A stretch of DNA of 64,000 nt from positions 2,480,001 to 2,544,000 of the forward strand of contig NZ_CP150900.1 in assembly GCF_038050405.1 (NCBI RefSeq), written 5' to 3'. The DNA is from Paraburkholderia sp. IMGN_8. GTDB lineage: Bacteria > Pseudomonadota > Gammaproteobacteria > Burkholderiales > Burkholderiaceae. Positions 18,006-27,607 of this stretch are shown piece after piece (within the stretch, counting starts at the first letter, position 1; each line of letters begins with the position of its first letter). The notes under the pieces are model-generated. The model was given only the letters and a program-made list of their open reading frames with translations. It did not search any database and was not told the origin of the DNA. A program made the translations under genes and the position numbers.

Positions 18006-18359
18006 TCAGACCGCGACCCACACCTGGCCGTCTTCCACCCGCGCGGCAAACGCGCTGACGGCATATTCCGGTGTTTCAAGGCACTCGCCGGTGCGCAGAT
18101 CGAAATGATGCTTGTAGATCGGCGAGGCCACCACGAGGCGCTCGCCAAGGCTGCCGATCAGCCCGCGAGAGAGCACGGCGGCTTGCGAACCCGGATCGAA
18201 GTTTTCGATCGCGAACACGCTGTTGTTCGCGTCGCCGTCGCTCACATGAAATACCGCCACCTGTTCGCCGTTGACGAGCGCGCAAACGCCCGTGTTCGGA
18301 ACGATGTCGTCGAGCGGGCAAATCGGCGTCCAGGTGCGCGGCAGGCGGTCGATGTTCAT
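18006..18359 (-). CDS. nirD: nitrite reductase (NADH) small subunit
   Basis: A 117-residue Rieske-fold protein that partners NirB in reducing nitrite to ammonium. It has the NirD pattern NTGVCALVNGEQVAVFHV and a terminal CLETPEYAVSAF region. It lacks the Cys/His pairs that bind an iron-sulfur cluster in true Rieske proteins, as expected for NirD. It lies 33 bases below nirB and 41 bases above nasA, clearly in one operon. Confidence 0.94.
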   Translation of the reverse strand: MNIDRLPRTWTPICPLDDIVPNTGVCALVNGEQVAVFHVSDGDANNSVFAIENFDPGSQAAVLSRGLIGSLGERLVVASPIYKHHFDLRTGECLETPEYAVSAFAARVEDGQVWVAV

Positions 18360-18392
18360 GTCGGAAGTCCTCGGTAAATGGCGAAAAAAGAA

Positions 18393-20933
18393 TCAGACGG
18401 TCTCGACAACGACGGGAATCGCCGCCAGCTTCGATTGCCGCTCAACAGGCGTCGCGGGCCGGATCTGGCCGCGCTCTTCGACGAACGTAACGGTGCTGTC
18501 GGCCTGATCGCTGTTGACGAAGTGACGGAAGCGCTTGCGCGTTTCAGGATCGGTGACGGCCTTTTTCCACTCGTCTTCGTAGGTGTCGACCACGTGCTGC
18601 ATTTCGACTTCGAGTTCCGCCGCGACACCGAGCCGGTCGTTGACGACCACGTCGATCAGATACCCGAGGCCGCCTTCGAGGTTGTCGCGCCACACGCTGG
18701 TGCGTTGCAGCCGGTCGGCGGTGCGCACGTAGAACATCAGGAAGCGGTCGATGTAGCGCACCAGCGTGTCTTTATCGAGGTCCGACGCGAGCAGTTCGGC
18801 GTGACGCGGCTTCATGCCGCCGTTGCCGCATACGTAGAGATTCCAGCCCTTCTCGGTCGCGATGATGCCGACGTCCTTGCCCTGTGCTTCCGCGCATTCG
18901 CGAGTGCAGCCCGACACGCCGAACTTGATCTTGTGCGGTGTGCGCAGGCCCTTGTAGCGGTTCTCGATCTCGACCGCGAGGCCCACCGAATCGCCGACGC
19001 CGTAGCGGCACCACGTCGAACCGACGCACGATTTCACGGTGCGCAGCGACTTGCCGTACGCATGGCCCGATTCGAAACCGGCGGCGATCAGTTCTTCCCA
19101 GATGAACGGCAGCTGCTCGACGCGCGCGCCGAACATATCGACCCGCTGACCGCCGGTGATCTTGGTGTAGAGGCCGTATTTCTTCGCGACCTGGCCGACT
19201 GCGATCAGGCCGTCGGGTGTCACTTCGCCGCCCGGCATGCGCGGCACGACCGAATAGGTGCCGTCGCGCTGGATGTTGGCGAGGTAGTAATCGTTGGTGT
19301 CCTGCAGCGACGCGTGCTCTTTCTTCAGCACGAATTCGTTCCAGCACGACGCGAGGATGCTCGCCACCGCCGGTTTGCAGATATCGCAGCCGAGGCCGTG
19401 ACCGTGTTTCGCCAGCAATTCGCCGAAGCTGCGCACGCCCTCGACACGCACGATGTGATACAGCTCCTGGCGCGAATACGGGAAGTGCTCGCACAGGTGG
19501 TTGTTGACGGCGAGCCCCTGCTTCTTCATCTCGGCCTTCATCACCTGGGTGACGAGCGGCACGCAGCCGCCGCACGACGTGCCGGCGCATGTCGCGCTCT
19601 TTACAGCGCCGATACTGGTCGCGCCCGCGCACACCGCCGCGCAGATTTCGCCTTTGGAAACGTTGTTGCACGAGCAGATCTGCGCGGCCTCGGGCAGCGC
19701 GTCAACCCCAAGTCCGGGCCTGGCCTTGCCGTCGCTTTGCGGCAGGATCAGGAATTCCGGCGCTTCCGGCAATTCGATACGGTTCAGCATCATCTGCAGC
19801 AGCGTGCCGTATTCGCTCGCATCGCCCACCATCACCGCGCCGAGCAGTTGCTTGCCGCACTCCGACACCACCAGCTTCTTGTAGACCTGCTTGCGTTCAT
19901 CGCTGAACTGGTACGTGCGGCTGCCCGGCGTGTTGCCGTGCGCATCGCCGATGCTCGCGACGTCCACGCCCATCAGCTTGAGCTTGGTGCTCATGTCGGC
20001 GCCGGCAAATTCCGCCGAGTCGCCGAGCAGTTGCTTCGCCACCGCGCGCGCCATTTCATAACCCGGCGCGACGAGGCCGAACAGTTGACCGTTCCACAGC
20101 GCGCACTCGCCGATCGCGTAGATGTGCGGATCGCTCGTGCGGCACGCGTTGTCGATCACGATGCCGCCGCGCGCGCCGAGCGTCAGCCCGCTCTCGCGTG
20201 CGAGGTCGTCGCGCGGACGGATACCGGCGGAGAACACGATCATGTCGGTGTCGAGATGGCTGCCGTCGGCAAACTGCATGCGGTGCGTGCCATCCTCGCC
20301 GTCGACGATCGCCGTGGTGTTCTTCTGCGTGTGGACCGTCACGCCGAGTTCTTCGATCTTGGTGCGCAGCACGCGGCCGCCGCCGTCGTCGACCTGCACC
20401 GCCATCAGGCGCGGCGCGAATTCGACCACGTGGGTTTGCAGGCCCATGTCGCGCAATGCTTTCGCGCATTCGAGGCCGAGCAGACCGCCGCCGACCACCG
20501 TGCCCGTCTTCGAGCGCGCGCCGCATTCCTGCATCGCTTCGAGGTCGTCGATGGTGCGGTAGACAAAGCAGTCGGCGCGTTCGCGGCCCTGCACCGGCGG
20601 CACGAACGGATACGAGCCGGTGGCGAATACCAGCTTGTCGTACGGCAGCGTCTCGCCGGTCGACACCGTCACGGTGCGCCCGTCACGGTCGATCGCGACC
20701 GCCTTCGCGTTCAGCCTGAGCAACACGTTCTGGCGTTCGAAGAAACCCGGCTCGACCAGCGAGAGATCGTCCGCCGACTTGCCCGCGAAAAATTCGGACA
20801 GGTGCACGCGGTCGTACGCGGGGCGCGATTCTTCGCACAGCACGGTGATATCGAGGCCATGCGCGGCGTCTTGCGCCAGGCATTCGACCAGTTTGTGGCC
20901 GACCATCCCGTGACCGATAACGATGATTTTCAT
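18393..20933 (-). CDS. nirB: nitrite reductase (NADH) large subunit
   Basis: An 846-residue cytoplasmic enzyme carrying FAD, [2Fe-2S], [4Fe-4S] and siroheme, reducing nitrite to ammonium with NADH. The N-terminus is an FAD-binding fold (VIGHGMVGHK) with a second dinucleotide motif (GGGLLGLE). BFD-type iron-sulfur segments begin near residue 414 (ICSCNN, then CAGTSCGGC). The siroheme/[4Fe-4S] half contains CVGSTWCRYG near 636 and GVSGCTREC near 674. A longer frame to 21131 exists, but the ATG at 20931-20933 with GAGGAAA at eight bases gives the family length. It is the first gene of nirB-nirD-nasA. Its roughly 195-base leader carries an ANTAR-type attenuator. Confidence 0.96.
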   Translation of the reverse strand: MKIIVIGHGMVGHKLVECLAQDAAHGLDITVLCEESRPAYDRVHLSEFFAGKSADDLSLVEPGFFERQNVLLRLNAKAVAIDRDGRTVTVSTGETLPYDKLVFATGSYPFVPPVQGRERADCFVYRTIDDLEAMQECGARSKTGTVVGGGLLGLECAKALRDMGLQTHVVEFAPRLMAVQVDDGGGRVLRTKIEELGVTVHTQKNTTAIVDGEDGTHRMQFADGSHLDTDMIVFSAGIRPRDDLARESGLTLGARGGIVIDNACRTSDPHIYAIGECALWNGQLFGLVAPGYEMARAVAKQLLGDSAEFAGADMSTKLKLMGVDVASIGDAHGNTPGSRTYQFSDERKQVYKKLVVSECGKQLLGAVMVGDASEYGTLLQMMLNRIELPEAPEFLILPQSDGKARPGLGVDALPEAAQICSCNNVSKGEICAAVCAGATSIGAVKSATCAGTSCGGCVPLVTQVMKAEMKKQGLAVNNHLCEHFPYSRQELYHIVRVEGVRSFGELLAKHGHGLGCDICKPAVASILASCWNEFVLKKEHASLQDTNDYYLANIQRDGTYSVVPRMPGGEVTPDGLIAVGQVAKKYGLYTKITGGQRVDMFGARVEQLPFIWEELIAAGFESGHAYGKSLRTVKSCVGSTWCRYGVGDSVGLAVEIENRYKGLRTPHKIKFGVSGCTRECAEAQGKDVGIIATEKGWNLYVCGNGGMKPRHAELLASDLDKDTLVRYIDRFLMFYVRTADRLQRTSVWRDNLEGGLGYLIDVVVNDRLGVAAELEVEMQHVVDTYEDEWKKAVTDPETRKRFRHFVNSDQADSTVTFVEERGQIRPATPVERQSKLAAIPVVVETV

Positions 20934-21004
20934 GACCGCGGTTTCCTCAATGTGCGCTGGGCTTGAATCGCTGCCGGCTGGCTGGTGTGCGAAAGCGATT
21001 CTGG

Positions 21005-21128
21005 AAATAAAAAACGGCGTCCCGCGAACCCAGTCGATGACTGAATTCGGGGGACGCCGTTGTCCAAACCTGTGATGCAGCGAGCACTGTGTTGTTGCGC
21101 TCGCGCCGGATCCACGTTGATCCGATGG
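21005..21128 (-). promoter_or_regulatory. nirB leader: dual-hexaloop ANTAR-type antiterminator overlapping a terminator
   Basis: Reading the minus strand, hairpin P1 (21124-21107) is CGGATC, hexaloop AACGTG, GATCCG. After a spacer stem (21104-21080), P2 (21065-21052) is GGAC, hexaloop AACGGC, GTCC. Both loops have A at position 1 and G at position 4, the ANTAR recognition rule. P2 overlaps the left arm of an intrinsic terminator whose arms ACGGCGTCCC and GGGACGCCGT (21060-21051 and 21023-21014) are followed by six U (21014-21009). P2 and the terminator cannot form together, so a NasT/NasR-type protein would permit read-through into nirB. No nasT gene is in the window. Confidence 0.82.
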
Positions 21129-21138
21129 CAAGGCTTAC

Positions 21139-21155
21139 AGCAAAGGTCGTGCCAA
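21139..21155 (-). promoter_or_regulatory. sigma-54 promoter of nirB operon
   Basis: The minus strand reads TTGGCACGACCTTTGCT, a full match to the consensus YTGGCACGrNNNTTGCW. Taking C at 21140 as -12, transcription should begin near 21128, four bases before hairpin P1. This links the operon to RpoN and, through the dyads at 21256-21315, probably to NtrC. Confidence 0.85.
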
Positions 21156-21255
21156 TTGTGTGAAATGCCCGCTGCAAGGCCGTGGCGCGGGGCGTTGTGG
21201 CGAATGGCACGCACGTGCGGCGAACGCGGCACGCGACGCGTTTTGATGCAGCCAG

Positions 21256-21315
21256 GCACGCGGGTGGTGCGACGCAGCACTGTGGACGTGCGAGGGGCAC
21301 GCACGCGAGCGGTGC
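21256..21315. promoter_or_regulatory. array of three NtrC-like enhancer dyads
   Basis: Three GCAC-N7-GTGC dyads lie at 21256-21270, 21277-21291 and 21301-21315, 21 and 24 bases apart, about two helical turns. The known NtrC site is GCACC-N5-GGTGC. The array is about 100 bases from the nirB sigma-54 promoter and 67 bases from the opposite one, a normal enhancer distance for both. The internal bases match the consensus only in part. Confidence 0.6.
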
Positions 21316-21381
21316 GTTTCCGATGCATTTCCCGGCCTGCCGGCGAAGCGTGGCAAGGGTTGGGCGCGCGTTGTCGCGTGA

Positions 21382-21397
21382 TGGCGTAGTACTTGCA
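21382..21397 (+). promoter_or_regulatory. sigma-54-like promoter of cobA
   Basis: TGGCGTAGTACTTGCA has TGGC and TTGCA at the correct -24/-12 spacing, but the -24 element is GGCGT rather than GGCAC. The predicted start is near 21408, giving a leader of about 210 bases that contains the second attenuator. It is weaker than the nirB promoter by consensus. Confidence 0.5.
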
Positions 21398-21459
21398 TGA
21401 GTGGGTGCCGAGCCTTCCGGCAATGCCCCCGCGAGTGCATGAAACCCGCATGTAACCCG

Positions 21460-21560
21460 AGCGAAACACAGCGCAGTGTTTCGCTCCGCTTAAATATAGT
21501 GAGCAGCAAACGGACAACGGCGTCCCCTCGTGACCATCACGAGCGGGCGCCGTTTTTTAT
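21460..21560 (+). promoter_or_regulatory. cobA leader: dual-hexaloop ANTAR-type antiterminator overlapping a terminator
   Basis: P1 has arms AGCGAAACAC (21460-21469) and GTGTTTCGCT (21476-21485) enclosing hexaloop AGCGCA. P2 is GGAC, hexaloop AACGGC, GTCC at 21512-21525, the same as the nirB P2. Both loops keep A1 and G4. P2 overlaps a terminator whose 17-bp stem (21517-21533 with 21539-21555) has one wobble and one mismatch and is followed by a T run (21553-21558). The design mirrors the nirB leader, so siroheme precursor synthesis and nitrite reductase should be antiterminated together when nitrate is present. Confidence 0.82.
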
Positions 21561-21618
21561 TGGGCGCTGACAGTAAGTACGGCTACCGTCGGCCCACACA
21601 GAAGCTAAGGACATCGCG

Positions 21619-22431
21619 ATGAAGACAACCACAGGCAAGGTCACCTTATTGAGCGCCGGCCCGGGCGACCTCGACCTGCTCACGCTCAAGGCCGCCAAAG
21701 CGCTGGCGGCCGCCGACGTCGTGCTGCTCGACGACCTCGCCAATCCCGAGATCGTCTCGCTGGCGCCGCAGGCGCGCGTGATTCGCGTCGGCAAGCGCGG
21801 CGGTTGCCGTTCGACGCCGCAAGCGTTCATCGAACGCCTGATGCAGCGCTATGCGCTCAAGGGCTTGCATGTAGTGCGCGTCAAAGGCGGCGAAGCGCTG
21901 CTGTTCGGCCGCGCCGGCGAAGAACTCGCGGCACTGCGCGGCGCGCGGATTCCGGTGGAGATCGTCAACGGAATCTCGTCCGGTTTTGCCGCGGCGGCAA
22001 GCCTCGGCATTTCGCTGACGCATCGCCGCCATTGCCACGGCGTGAGCTTCGTCACCGCGCACACGGAAGATCACGGCGAACCGGATTGGGCCGCGCTGGC
22101 CGCGACCCGCACCACGCTGGCGATCTATATGGGGATGCGGCGCATCGAGAGTCTCGCCGCAGCGTTACTGGCGAGTCTGCCTGCCGATACGCCGGCCGCC
22201 GTCGTCCAATGGGCGGGCGCAGTGAACGAGCGGCGTTTGCTGACCCGCCTGGATAGACTCGCCGCCGATGCCGCGCGCGCGGGGTTCAGCAGTCCTGCAG
22301 TGATTCTGGTGGGGAGCGCGGTCAGCGAGAGCGTCGAGCGCGGGGCTGAGTGGGGCAATGAATCGAACAACGAGTCGGCGGATGTGGCCAACGGCCAGGT
22401 TGCGGGCGAAGCGATTGCGCAAGCGGCATGA
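21619..22431 (+). CDS. cobA: uroporphyrinogen-III C-methyltransferase
   Basis: A 270-residue SAM-dependent enzyme converting uroporphyrinogen III to precorrin-2, the first step to the siroheme used by NirB. The N-terminal motif LSAGPGDLDLLTLKA, the VRVKGGEALLFGRAGEE segment (normally VRLKGGDPFVFGRGGEE) and GISLTHR identify the family. It lacks the CysG dehydrogenase/ferrochelatase half, so that activity must be encoded elsewhere. It is divergent from nirB with the same leader design. The last 25 or so residues are a low-complexity tail. Confidence 0.93.
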   Translation: MKTTTGKVTLLSAGPGDLDLLTLKAAKALAAADVVLLDDLANPEIVSLAPQARVIRVGKRGGCRSTPQAFIERLMQRYALKGLHVVRVKGGEALLFGRAGEELAALRGARIPVEIVNGISSGFAAAASLGISLTHRRHCHGVSFVTAHTEDHGEPDWAALAATRTTLAIYMGMRRIESLAAALLASLPADTPAAVVQWAGAVNERRLLTRLDRLAADAARAGFSSPAVILVGSAVSESVERGAEWGNESNNESADVANGQVAGEAIAQAA

Positions 22432-22476
22432 ACCGCGGACGCACGTAAACTCGTCTGTCAACTCATCGGCCAAAAC

Positions 22477-23355
22477 CTAGTCGCCGAACCCCAACTCGGC
22501 TTCGACTTCTTGCCCGACGCGCAGCCATGCCCCCGCTCCACGCGCGACGATCGCATTGTTGCCGAACGTCAACGCCCCGCCGCGCTGCGCATTCGCGCGG
22601 TAGACGCTCATCGTGTCGGTCGGTTCGTTCGGCCAGTCGGGGTCGGGCGCGCCTTTGGTCTGATCGATGGTCGGCATCGGACAACGCGAGCACAGTTTGA
22701 CCAGTTGCAATTGCACGAACTGCACGGCCTGGGCTTCGCTGCCGACACTCAGACTTTCCACATAGTCCTCTTCGTACGGATCGAGCCCCGTCAACACGAC
22801 GTTCGGCCGGAACCGGTCAATCGGAATCGACGGCGCGCCCTTGCGGTTCAGGCGGGTATTCAGATCGTCGAGCGACGACTGGCCGATCACCAGCAACGGA
22901 AAGCCGTCGGCGAAATGCGTGGTTGCGCCGATCTCGCCGGTGTATTCCGGATCGACGACGCGCTCGTGCCGCGGATCGAAGCGCAACAGCCGCGCCGGCA
23001 CGCCGAGAAACGTCGAAAACCATGCGGCACTGGCGTCGCCGGTGTCGAGCCCGTGGGCCGCGTCATTCCAGACGGTGGTTTGCACCGGTTGCGGCGCGGC
23101 GAGTTCGGCCGCGTCGAGCGGTGTACGCAGTTCGTTCATGCCCGGCGCGCTGATCACCAACTCATGCTCGGCGAGCGCGACCTTGATCAACGCCATGCGC
23201 GGATACGCACGCTGTGTGAGCATCGCGCCGCTCGGGTCGGTCACCATCCAGCTTCGATCGTATTCGAAGCCGGTGGCGAGCAGGCGCGCTTTGTTCAGCG
23301 CAATGCCGGCGCACGATTTGATCGGATAAACGTAAAGCTCGCTGATAGTAGGCAT
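22477..23355 (-). CDS. MOSC domain protein (YcbX-like)
   Basis: A 292-residue molybdenum-cofactor-sulfurase-type protein, with an N-terminal beta-barrel (about 1-115, LYVYPIKSCAGI) and a MOSC domain (about 125-290) with the conserved LCSRCPMP cysteines. Relatives such as YcbX and mARC bind Mo cofactor and reduce N-hydroxylated compounds. A long frame runs upstream to 23970 but would overlap glcG on the other strand; the ATG at 23353-23355 gives the family beginning MPTISELYVYPIKS. It is convergent with cobA. A link to the nitrate genes is possible only through shared molybdopterin chemistry. Confidence 0.9.
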   Translation of the reverse strand: MPTISELYVYPIKSCAGIALNKARLLATGFEYDRSWMVTDPSGAMLTQRAYPRMALIKVALAEHELVISAPGMNELRTPLDAAELAAPQPVQTTVWNDAAHGLDTGDASAAWFSTFLGVPARLLRFDPRHERVVDPEYTGEIGATTHFADGFPLLVIGQSSLDDLNTRLNRKGAPSIPIDRFRPNVVLTGLDPYEEDYVESLSVGSEAQAVQFVQLQLVKLCSRCPMPTIDQTKGAPDPDWPNEPTDTMSVYRANAQRGGALTFGNNAIVARGAGAWLRVGQEVEAELGFGD

Positions 23356-23547
23356 GGTGTGGGGACCTGCGATATTTTCTGTCGTAGGGGTCGATTGTAA
23401 AGCTCTGCGCGGCGAGAGCCGGTCACGCGGATAATGGACGTAAAATCCTCGCCAGACGCATCTGGACGGCGCGCGGCGTACTCCGGTGCGCCACCGGATA
23501 GCACTTGTAGAAGCATCCCTACCATTAAACGAGACAGGAAATTCACT

Positions 23548-23952
23548 ATGCTGAGCAAACCCGTGTTGACCGTTGCCGAAACGACCCGAATCCTCGAAGC
23601 CGCCCGTGCGGAGGCCGAGAAGAACCAGTGGGCCGTCGCTATCGTGGTGGTCGACGACGGCGGCCATCCGCTCGGGCTGCTGCGTCTGGACGGCAGCGCC
23701 CCGGCCAGCGCCTACATCGCGACGGAAAAAGCCCGCACTTCGGCGATTGGCCGCCGCGAAACCAAGGTATATGAAGACATGATCAACAACGGCCGCACTG
23801 CATTCCTGAGCGCGCCGCTGCAAGGCACGCTGGAAGGCGGCGTGCCGGTGATCGTCGACGGCCAGGTGGTCGGAGCGGTGGGCGTGTCGGGCGTCAAGTC
23901 GGATCAGGACGCGCAGATCGCTCGCGCGGGTATTCAAAGCATCGCCGCCTGA
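23548..23952 (+). CDS. glcG: GlcG/HbpS-family heme-binding protein (DUF336)
   Basis: A 134-residue protein of the GlcG/HbpS family, found near glycolate and malate synthase genes and able to bind heme in characterised members. Conserved segments are [18 protein letters not shown] and [19 protein letters not shown]. The ATG at 23548 has AGGAA at eight bases; a longer frame to 23434 lacks support. It lies 89 bases upstream of glcB in the same direction. No signal peptide is visible. Confidence 0.87.
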   Translation: MLSKPVLTVAETTRILEAARAEAEKNQWAVAIVVVDDGGHPLGLLRLDGSAPASAYIATEKARTSAIGRRETKVYEDMINNGRTAFLSAPLQGTLEGGVPVIVDGQVVGAVGVSGVKSDQDAQIARAGIQSIAA

Positions 23953-24041
23953 TTTTTTTCGCGGCAACAATAGAAGAAGCTAAACAGAAACACAACGCGG
24001 GCCGATGCCCCCACATCGGCCCCATTCAGATGGAGCAGTCG

Positions 24042-26213
24042 ATGACTCAGATGAACCCGCGCGGTGGACTGCAAGTCGCCGCCAACCTCGACCAGTTCGT
24101 CGAAACGGAAGCCCTGCCCGGCACCGGTATCGACAGCGCCGCATTCTGGTCGGGTTTCGACGCCCTCGTGCACGAGCTGGCGCCCAAAAACCGTGCGCTG
24201 CTGGCCGAACGCGACCGCCTGCAAACGGAACTCGATAACTGGCATCGCGCCAATCCGGGTCCGGTGCGCGATCTGCGCGCGTATCGCGCCTTTCTCGAAG
24301 GCATCGGCTATATCGTGCCGGTACCCGCGAGCGTCAAAGCCACGACCGACCACGTGGACACCGAAATCGCCGAACAGGCCGGCCCGCAACTCGTGGTGCC
24401 GCTGTCCAACCAGCGCTACGCGCTGAACGCCGCGAACGCGCGCTGGGGCAGCCTGTATGACGCGCTGTACGGCACCGATGCGATCCCCGAGACCCACGGC
24501 GCCGAAAAGCAGAAGGCCTTCAACCCGGTGCGCGGCGCCGCGGTGATCGCTTATGCGCGCACGTTTCTCGATCAGGCCGCCCCGCTCGCGAACGGCTCGC
24601 ATGCCAATGCAACGCGTTATGGCGTCGAAGGCGGCAAACTGGTTGTCGCATTGAAGAGCGGCACGACCGAACTGAAAACGCCGGCGCAGTTCATCGGCTA
24701 TCAGGGCGAAGCCGGCGCGCCGTCCGCTGTGCTGCTCAAGCACAACGGCCTGCACTTCGAGATCCAGATCGACGCGAACGATCCGATCGGCAAGACCGAT
24801 TCGGCACATGTGAAGGACGTGCTGGTCGAAGCGGCGGTGAGCACGATCATCGACTGCGAAGACTCGGTGGCCGCCGTCGACGCCGACGACAAGGTCCAGC
24901 TCTATCGCAACTGGCTCGGCCTGATGAACGGCGATCTGACCGAAGCGGTCACGAAGAACGGCAAGACCTTCACGCGCCGTCTGAATGCGGATCGTGAATA
25001 TAAAACCGCGGACGGTTCGTCGTCGCTGAAACTGCATGGCCGCTCGCTGCTGTTCATCCGCAACGTCGGTCATTTGATGACGAATCCGGCCGTGCTGACC
25101 CAGGACGGCAAAGAGATTCCGGAAGGCATTCTCGATGCGGTGATCACCACGCTGTGCGCACTGCACGACCGTCAGCACAAACTGAACTCGCGCACCGGCT
25201 CGATCTATATCGTGAAGCCGAAAATGCACGGCCCGGCTGAAGTCGCGTTCGCGTGCGAACTGTTCGCACGCGTCGAAGACCTGCTGAAGCTGCCGCGCAA
25301 CACAATCAAGATGGGCATCATGGACGAGGAGCGCCGCACCAGCGTCAACCTGCTCGCCTGTATCGCCGAAGCGTCGGAGCGCGTTGCGTTCATCAACACG
25401 GGGTTCCTCGACCGCACCGGCGACGAAATGCACACGGCGATGGAAGCCGGCCCGATGATCCGCAAGGGCGACATGAAGTCGAGCGCGTGGATTACCGCAT
25501 ACGAGCGCAGCAACGTGCTGGCCGGTTTGAGCGCGGGCCTGCGGGGCCGCTCGCAGATCGGCAAGGGCATGTGGGCGATGCCGGACCTGATGCACGCGAT
25601 GCTCGAACAGAAGATCGCCCATCCGAAATCCGGCGCGAACACCGCATGGGTGCCCTCGCCGACCGCCGCGACGCTGCACGCGCTGCACTATCACCAGGTC
25701 GACGTGCAAGCGGTTCAGCAGGAACTGGAACGCACGGACTATTCGAAAGTGCGCGACGAACTGCTCGACGGCCTGTTGGCGATTCCGGTCGTCGAAACGG
25801 CGAAGTGGAGCGATGCCGAGATCCGCAGCGAACTCGACAACAACGTGCAAGGCATTCTCGGCTACGTGGTACGCTGGATCGATCAGGGCGTGGGCTGCTC
25901 GAAGGTGCCGGACATTCACAACGTCGGCCTGATGGAAGACCGTGCAACGCTGCGCATTTCCAGCCAGCACATCGCCAACTGGCTGCATCACGGCGTGGTG
26001 ACGCGCGAGCTGGTCGAAGAAACCTTCAAGCGCATGGCGAAGGTGGTCGACGGGCAGAACGCGGGCGATCCTCACTACAAGCCGATCGCGCCGAACTTCG
26101 ACTCGCTGGCGTTCAAGGCCGCGCACGCGCTGGTGTTCGAAGGACGCGCACAGCCGAGCGGCTACACGGAACCGTTGCTGCACAAGTTCCGGCTGGAAGT
26201 GAAGAAGGGCTGA
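24042..26213 (+). CDS. glcB: malate synthase G
   Basis: Condenses glyoxylate with acetyl-CoA to malate in the glyoxylate/glycolate pathway. With the ATG at 24042 (GGAG six bases upstream) the protein is 723 residues, the length of E. coli GlcB; an ATG at 24030 would overlap that ribosome-binding site. Family segments include [42 protein letters not shown] and [11 protein letters not shown]. It follows glcG and is followed by a strong intrinsic terminator. Confidence 0.96.
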   Translation: MTQMNPRGGLQVAANLDQFVETEALPGTGIDSAAFWSGFDALVHELAPKNRALLAERDRLQTELDNWHRANPGPVRDLRAYRAFLEGIGYIVPVPASVKATTDHVDTEIAEQAGPQLVVPLSNQRYALNAANARWGSLYDALYGTDAIPETHGAEKQKAFNPVRGAAVIAYARTFLDQAAPLANGSHANATRYGVEGGKLVVALKSGTTELKTPAQFIGYQGEAGAPSAVLLKHNGLHFEIQIDANDPIGKTDSAHVKDVLVEAAVSTIIDCEDSVAAVDADDKVQLYRNWLGLMNGDLTEAVTKNGKTFTRRLNADREYKTADGSSSLKLHGRSLLFIRNVGHLMTNPAVLTQDGKEIPEGILDAVITTLCALHDRQHKLNSRTGSIYIVKPKMHGPAEVAFACELFARVEDLLKLPRNTIKMGIMDEERRTSVNLLACIAEASERVAFINTGFLDRTGDEMHTAMEAGPMIRKGDMKSSAWITAYERSNVLAGLSAGLRGRSQIGKGMWAMPDLMHAMLEQKIAHPKSGANTAWVPSPTAATLHALHYHQVDVQAVQQELERTDYSKVRDELLDGLLAIPVVETAKWSDAEIRSELDNNVQGILGYVVRWIDQGVGCSKVPDIHNVGLMEDRATLRISSQHIANWLHHGVVTRELVEETFKRMAKVVDGQNAGDPHYKPIAPNFDSLAFKAAHALVFEGRAQPSGYTEPLLHKFRLEVKKG

Positions 26214-26266
26214 AGGTTTATTTAGCCGCCGCTCGAGCGATGCTTGAGTCCGGCTGAAAAGAAAGG

Positions 26267-26300
26267 CGGGCGCCGCGTGGTTTGCGGCGCCCGTTTTTTA
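26267..26300 (+). terminator. intrinsic terminator after glcB
   Basis: A GC-rich stem with arms GGGCGCCGC and GCGGCGCCC around a short loop is followed by six T, 54 bases after the glcB stop. Confidence 0.9.
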
Positions 26301-26393
26301 ATGTGCAGCGTTGCTGCCGCACGTCGCTGCTACGTGGAACGGTTGCGGCGCGAGCGCTTGAGTCTCTCAAGCCGCTCAAGCCTCTCAATCCTG

Positions 26394-27299
26394 TTAAGCC
26401 GCTTCAGCCGTGTACTGAGCCGGCAGATTGGCCTGCATATACGTTTGCAAATACGCTTCGAACTCCGCCTTCACTTCCGGATGACGCAGCGCGAATTCCA
26501 CCGTCGCCTTCAGATAGCCGAGCTTGCTGCCGCAATCGAAGCGCGTGCCGAAGTAGCGATACGCGAGCACCTGCTCTTCCGTCAGCAGCGATTGCACCGC
26601 ATCGGTCAATTGAAATTCGCCGCCCGCGCCGGGCTTCAGCGCCCGGATATGCTTGAAGATGGTCGGCATCAGCACATAGCGGCCCACCACGCCGAGGTTC
26701 GACGGCGCCTGGTCCGGCGCCGGTTTCTCGACGATGCCCGACAGCTTGATCACGTTGTCTTCCCACTCCTTGCCATCCACGACACCGTACGAACGGCTGT
26801 CTTCGCGCGCGATGGTTTCGACGCCGATGACCGAGCTGTGATAGTGGTTGAACGTGTCGACCAACTGGCTCATCACCGGTTTCGTGCTGTGCAGCAAGTC
26901 GTCGGCAAGAATCACGGCGAACGGGCTGTCGCCCACCAGTTTTTCGGCGCACAGCACCGCATGGCCGAGGCCGAGCGCTTCGGCCTGACGCACATAGAAG
27001 CAGTCGACGTTGGCCGGCTTGATGCTGCGCACGAGATCGAGCAGTTTCTGTTTGTTGCGCGCCTCGAGTTCGGCTTCGATTTCGTAGGACTTGTCGAAAT
27101 GATCTTCGATGGCGCGCTTGCTGCGGCCCGTCACGAAGATCATCTCGGTGATGCCGGCGGCAATCGCTTCTTCCACCGCGTATTGAATCAGCGGCTTGTC
27201 GACGATCGGCAGCATTTCCTTCGGGCTTGCCTTGGTGGCCGGCAGGAAGCGTGTTCCGAGGCCCGCCACGGGAAACACGGCTTTGGTGACTTTCAGCAT
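26394..27299 (-). CDS. bceT: UTP-glucose-1-phosphate uridylyltransferase
   Basis: A GalU-type enzyme of 301 residues making UDP-glucose from UTP and glucose-1-phosphate, the precursor for glucose, galactose and glucuronate units. The nucleotide-binding motif [20 protein letters not shown] is at residues 10-29, with GGEFQLTDA and [11 protein letters not shown] later. Upstream GTG (27314) and ATG (27308) codons are in frame, but [15 protein letters not shown] is the usual family beginning. In cepacian clusters the galU at this end is called bceT; the symbol rests on order and function. It is convergent with glcB. Confidence 0.93.
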   Translation of the reverse strand: MLKVTKAVFPVAGLGTRFLPATKASPKEMLPIVDKPLIQYAVEEAIAAGITEMIFVTGRSKRAIEDHFDKSYEIEAELEARNKQKLLDLVRSIKPANVDCFYVRQAEALGLGHAVLCAEKLVGDSPFAVILADDLLHSTKPVMSQLVDTFNHYHSSVIGVETIAREDSRSYGVVDGKEWEDNVIKLSGIVEKPAPDQAPSNLGVVGRYVLMPTIFKHIRALKPGAGGEFQLTDAVQSLLTEEQVLAYRYFGTRFDCGSKLGYLKATVEFALRHPEVKAEFEAYLQTYMQANLPAQYTAEAA

Positions 27300-27607
27300 G
27301 GTTGGCATTCCCACATCGGTTAGAAATTAGTGTGTTCGCGGGCCTGTCGGCCACTCGCTGTCGCCGAAAAGGCTAACAAAAAAATTATTCCAATTCACGC
27401 GTGAAATATTCTCGATTCGAATAAATAAATCAATTCGTTACCGATATGCTGAATCGAGTTAAACATCAGGAAATAATTACGTATTGAAATCGAATTCTCG
27501 TGCGAATGCCGAAAATTTTACGCATCCGCGGTCCGGCGGCCGACGATCCGGCCCGGACCGGGTGAACCGGGTCCGGGCGCGAATGGAGGTGACCACGTCG
27601 GTGCCGC
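27300..27607. other. AT-rich intergenic stretch upstream of galU/bceT
   Basis: The 308 bases are clearly richer in A and T than the genes around them, especially 27365-27480. They should contain the galU promoter. I see no ORF with a ribosome-binding site, no strong inverted repeat and no recognisable operator. Confidence 0.5.

Noticed and set aside
18378..20966. 862-codon plus-strand open frame opposite nirB
   Set aside because: It is antisense to a gene with clear catalytic motifs and its translation is rich in Arg, His and Ala without any domain; it is a codon-bias shadow.
23356..23970. upstream extension of the MOSC gene to a 497-residue protein
   Set aside because: The extension lies antisense to glcG and the MOSC family begins at the internal ATG 23353-23355.
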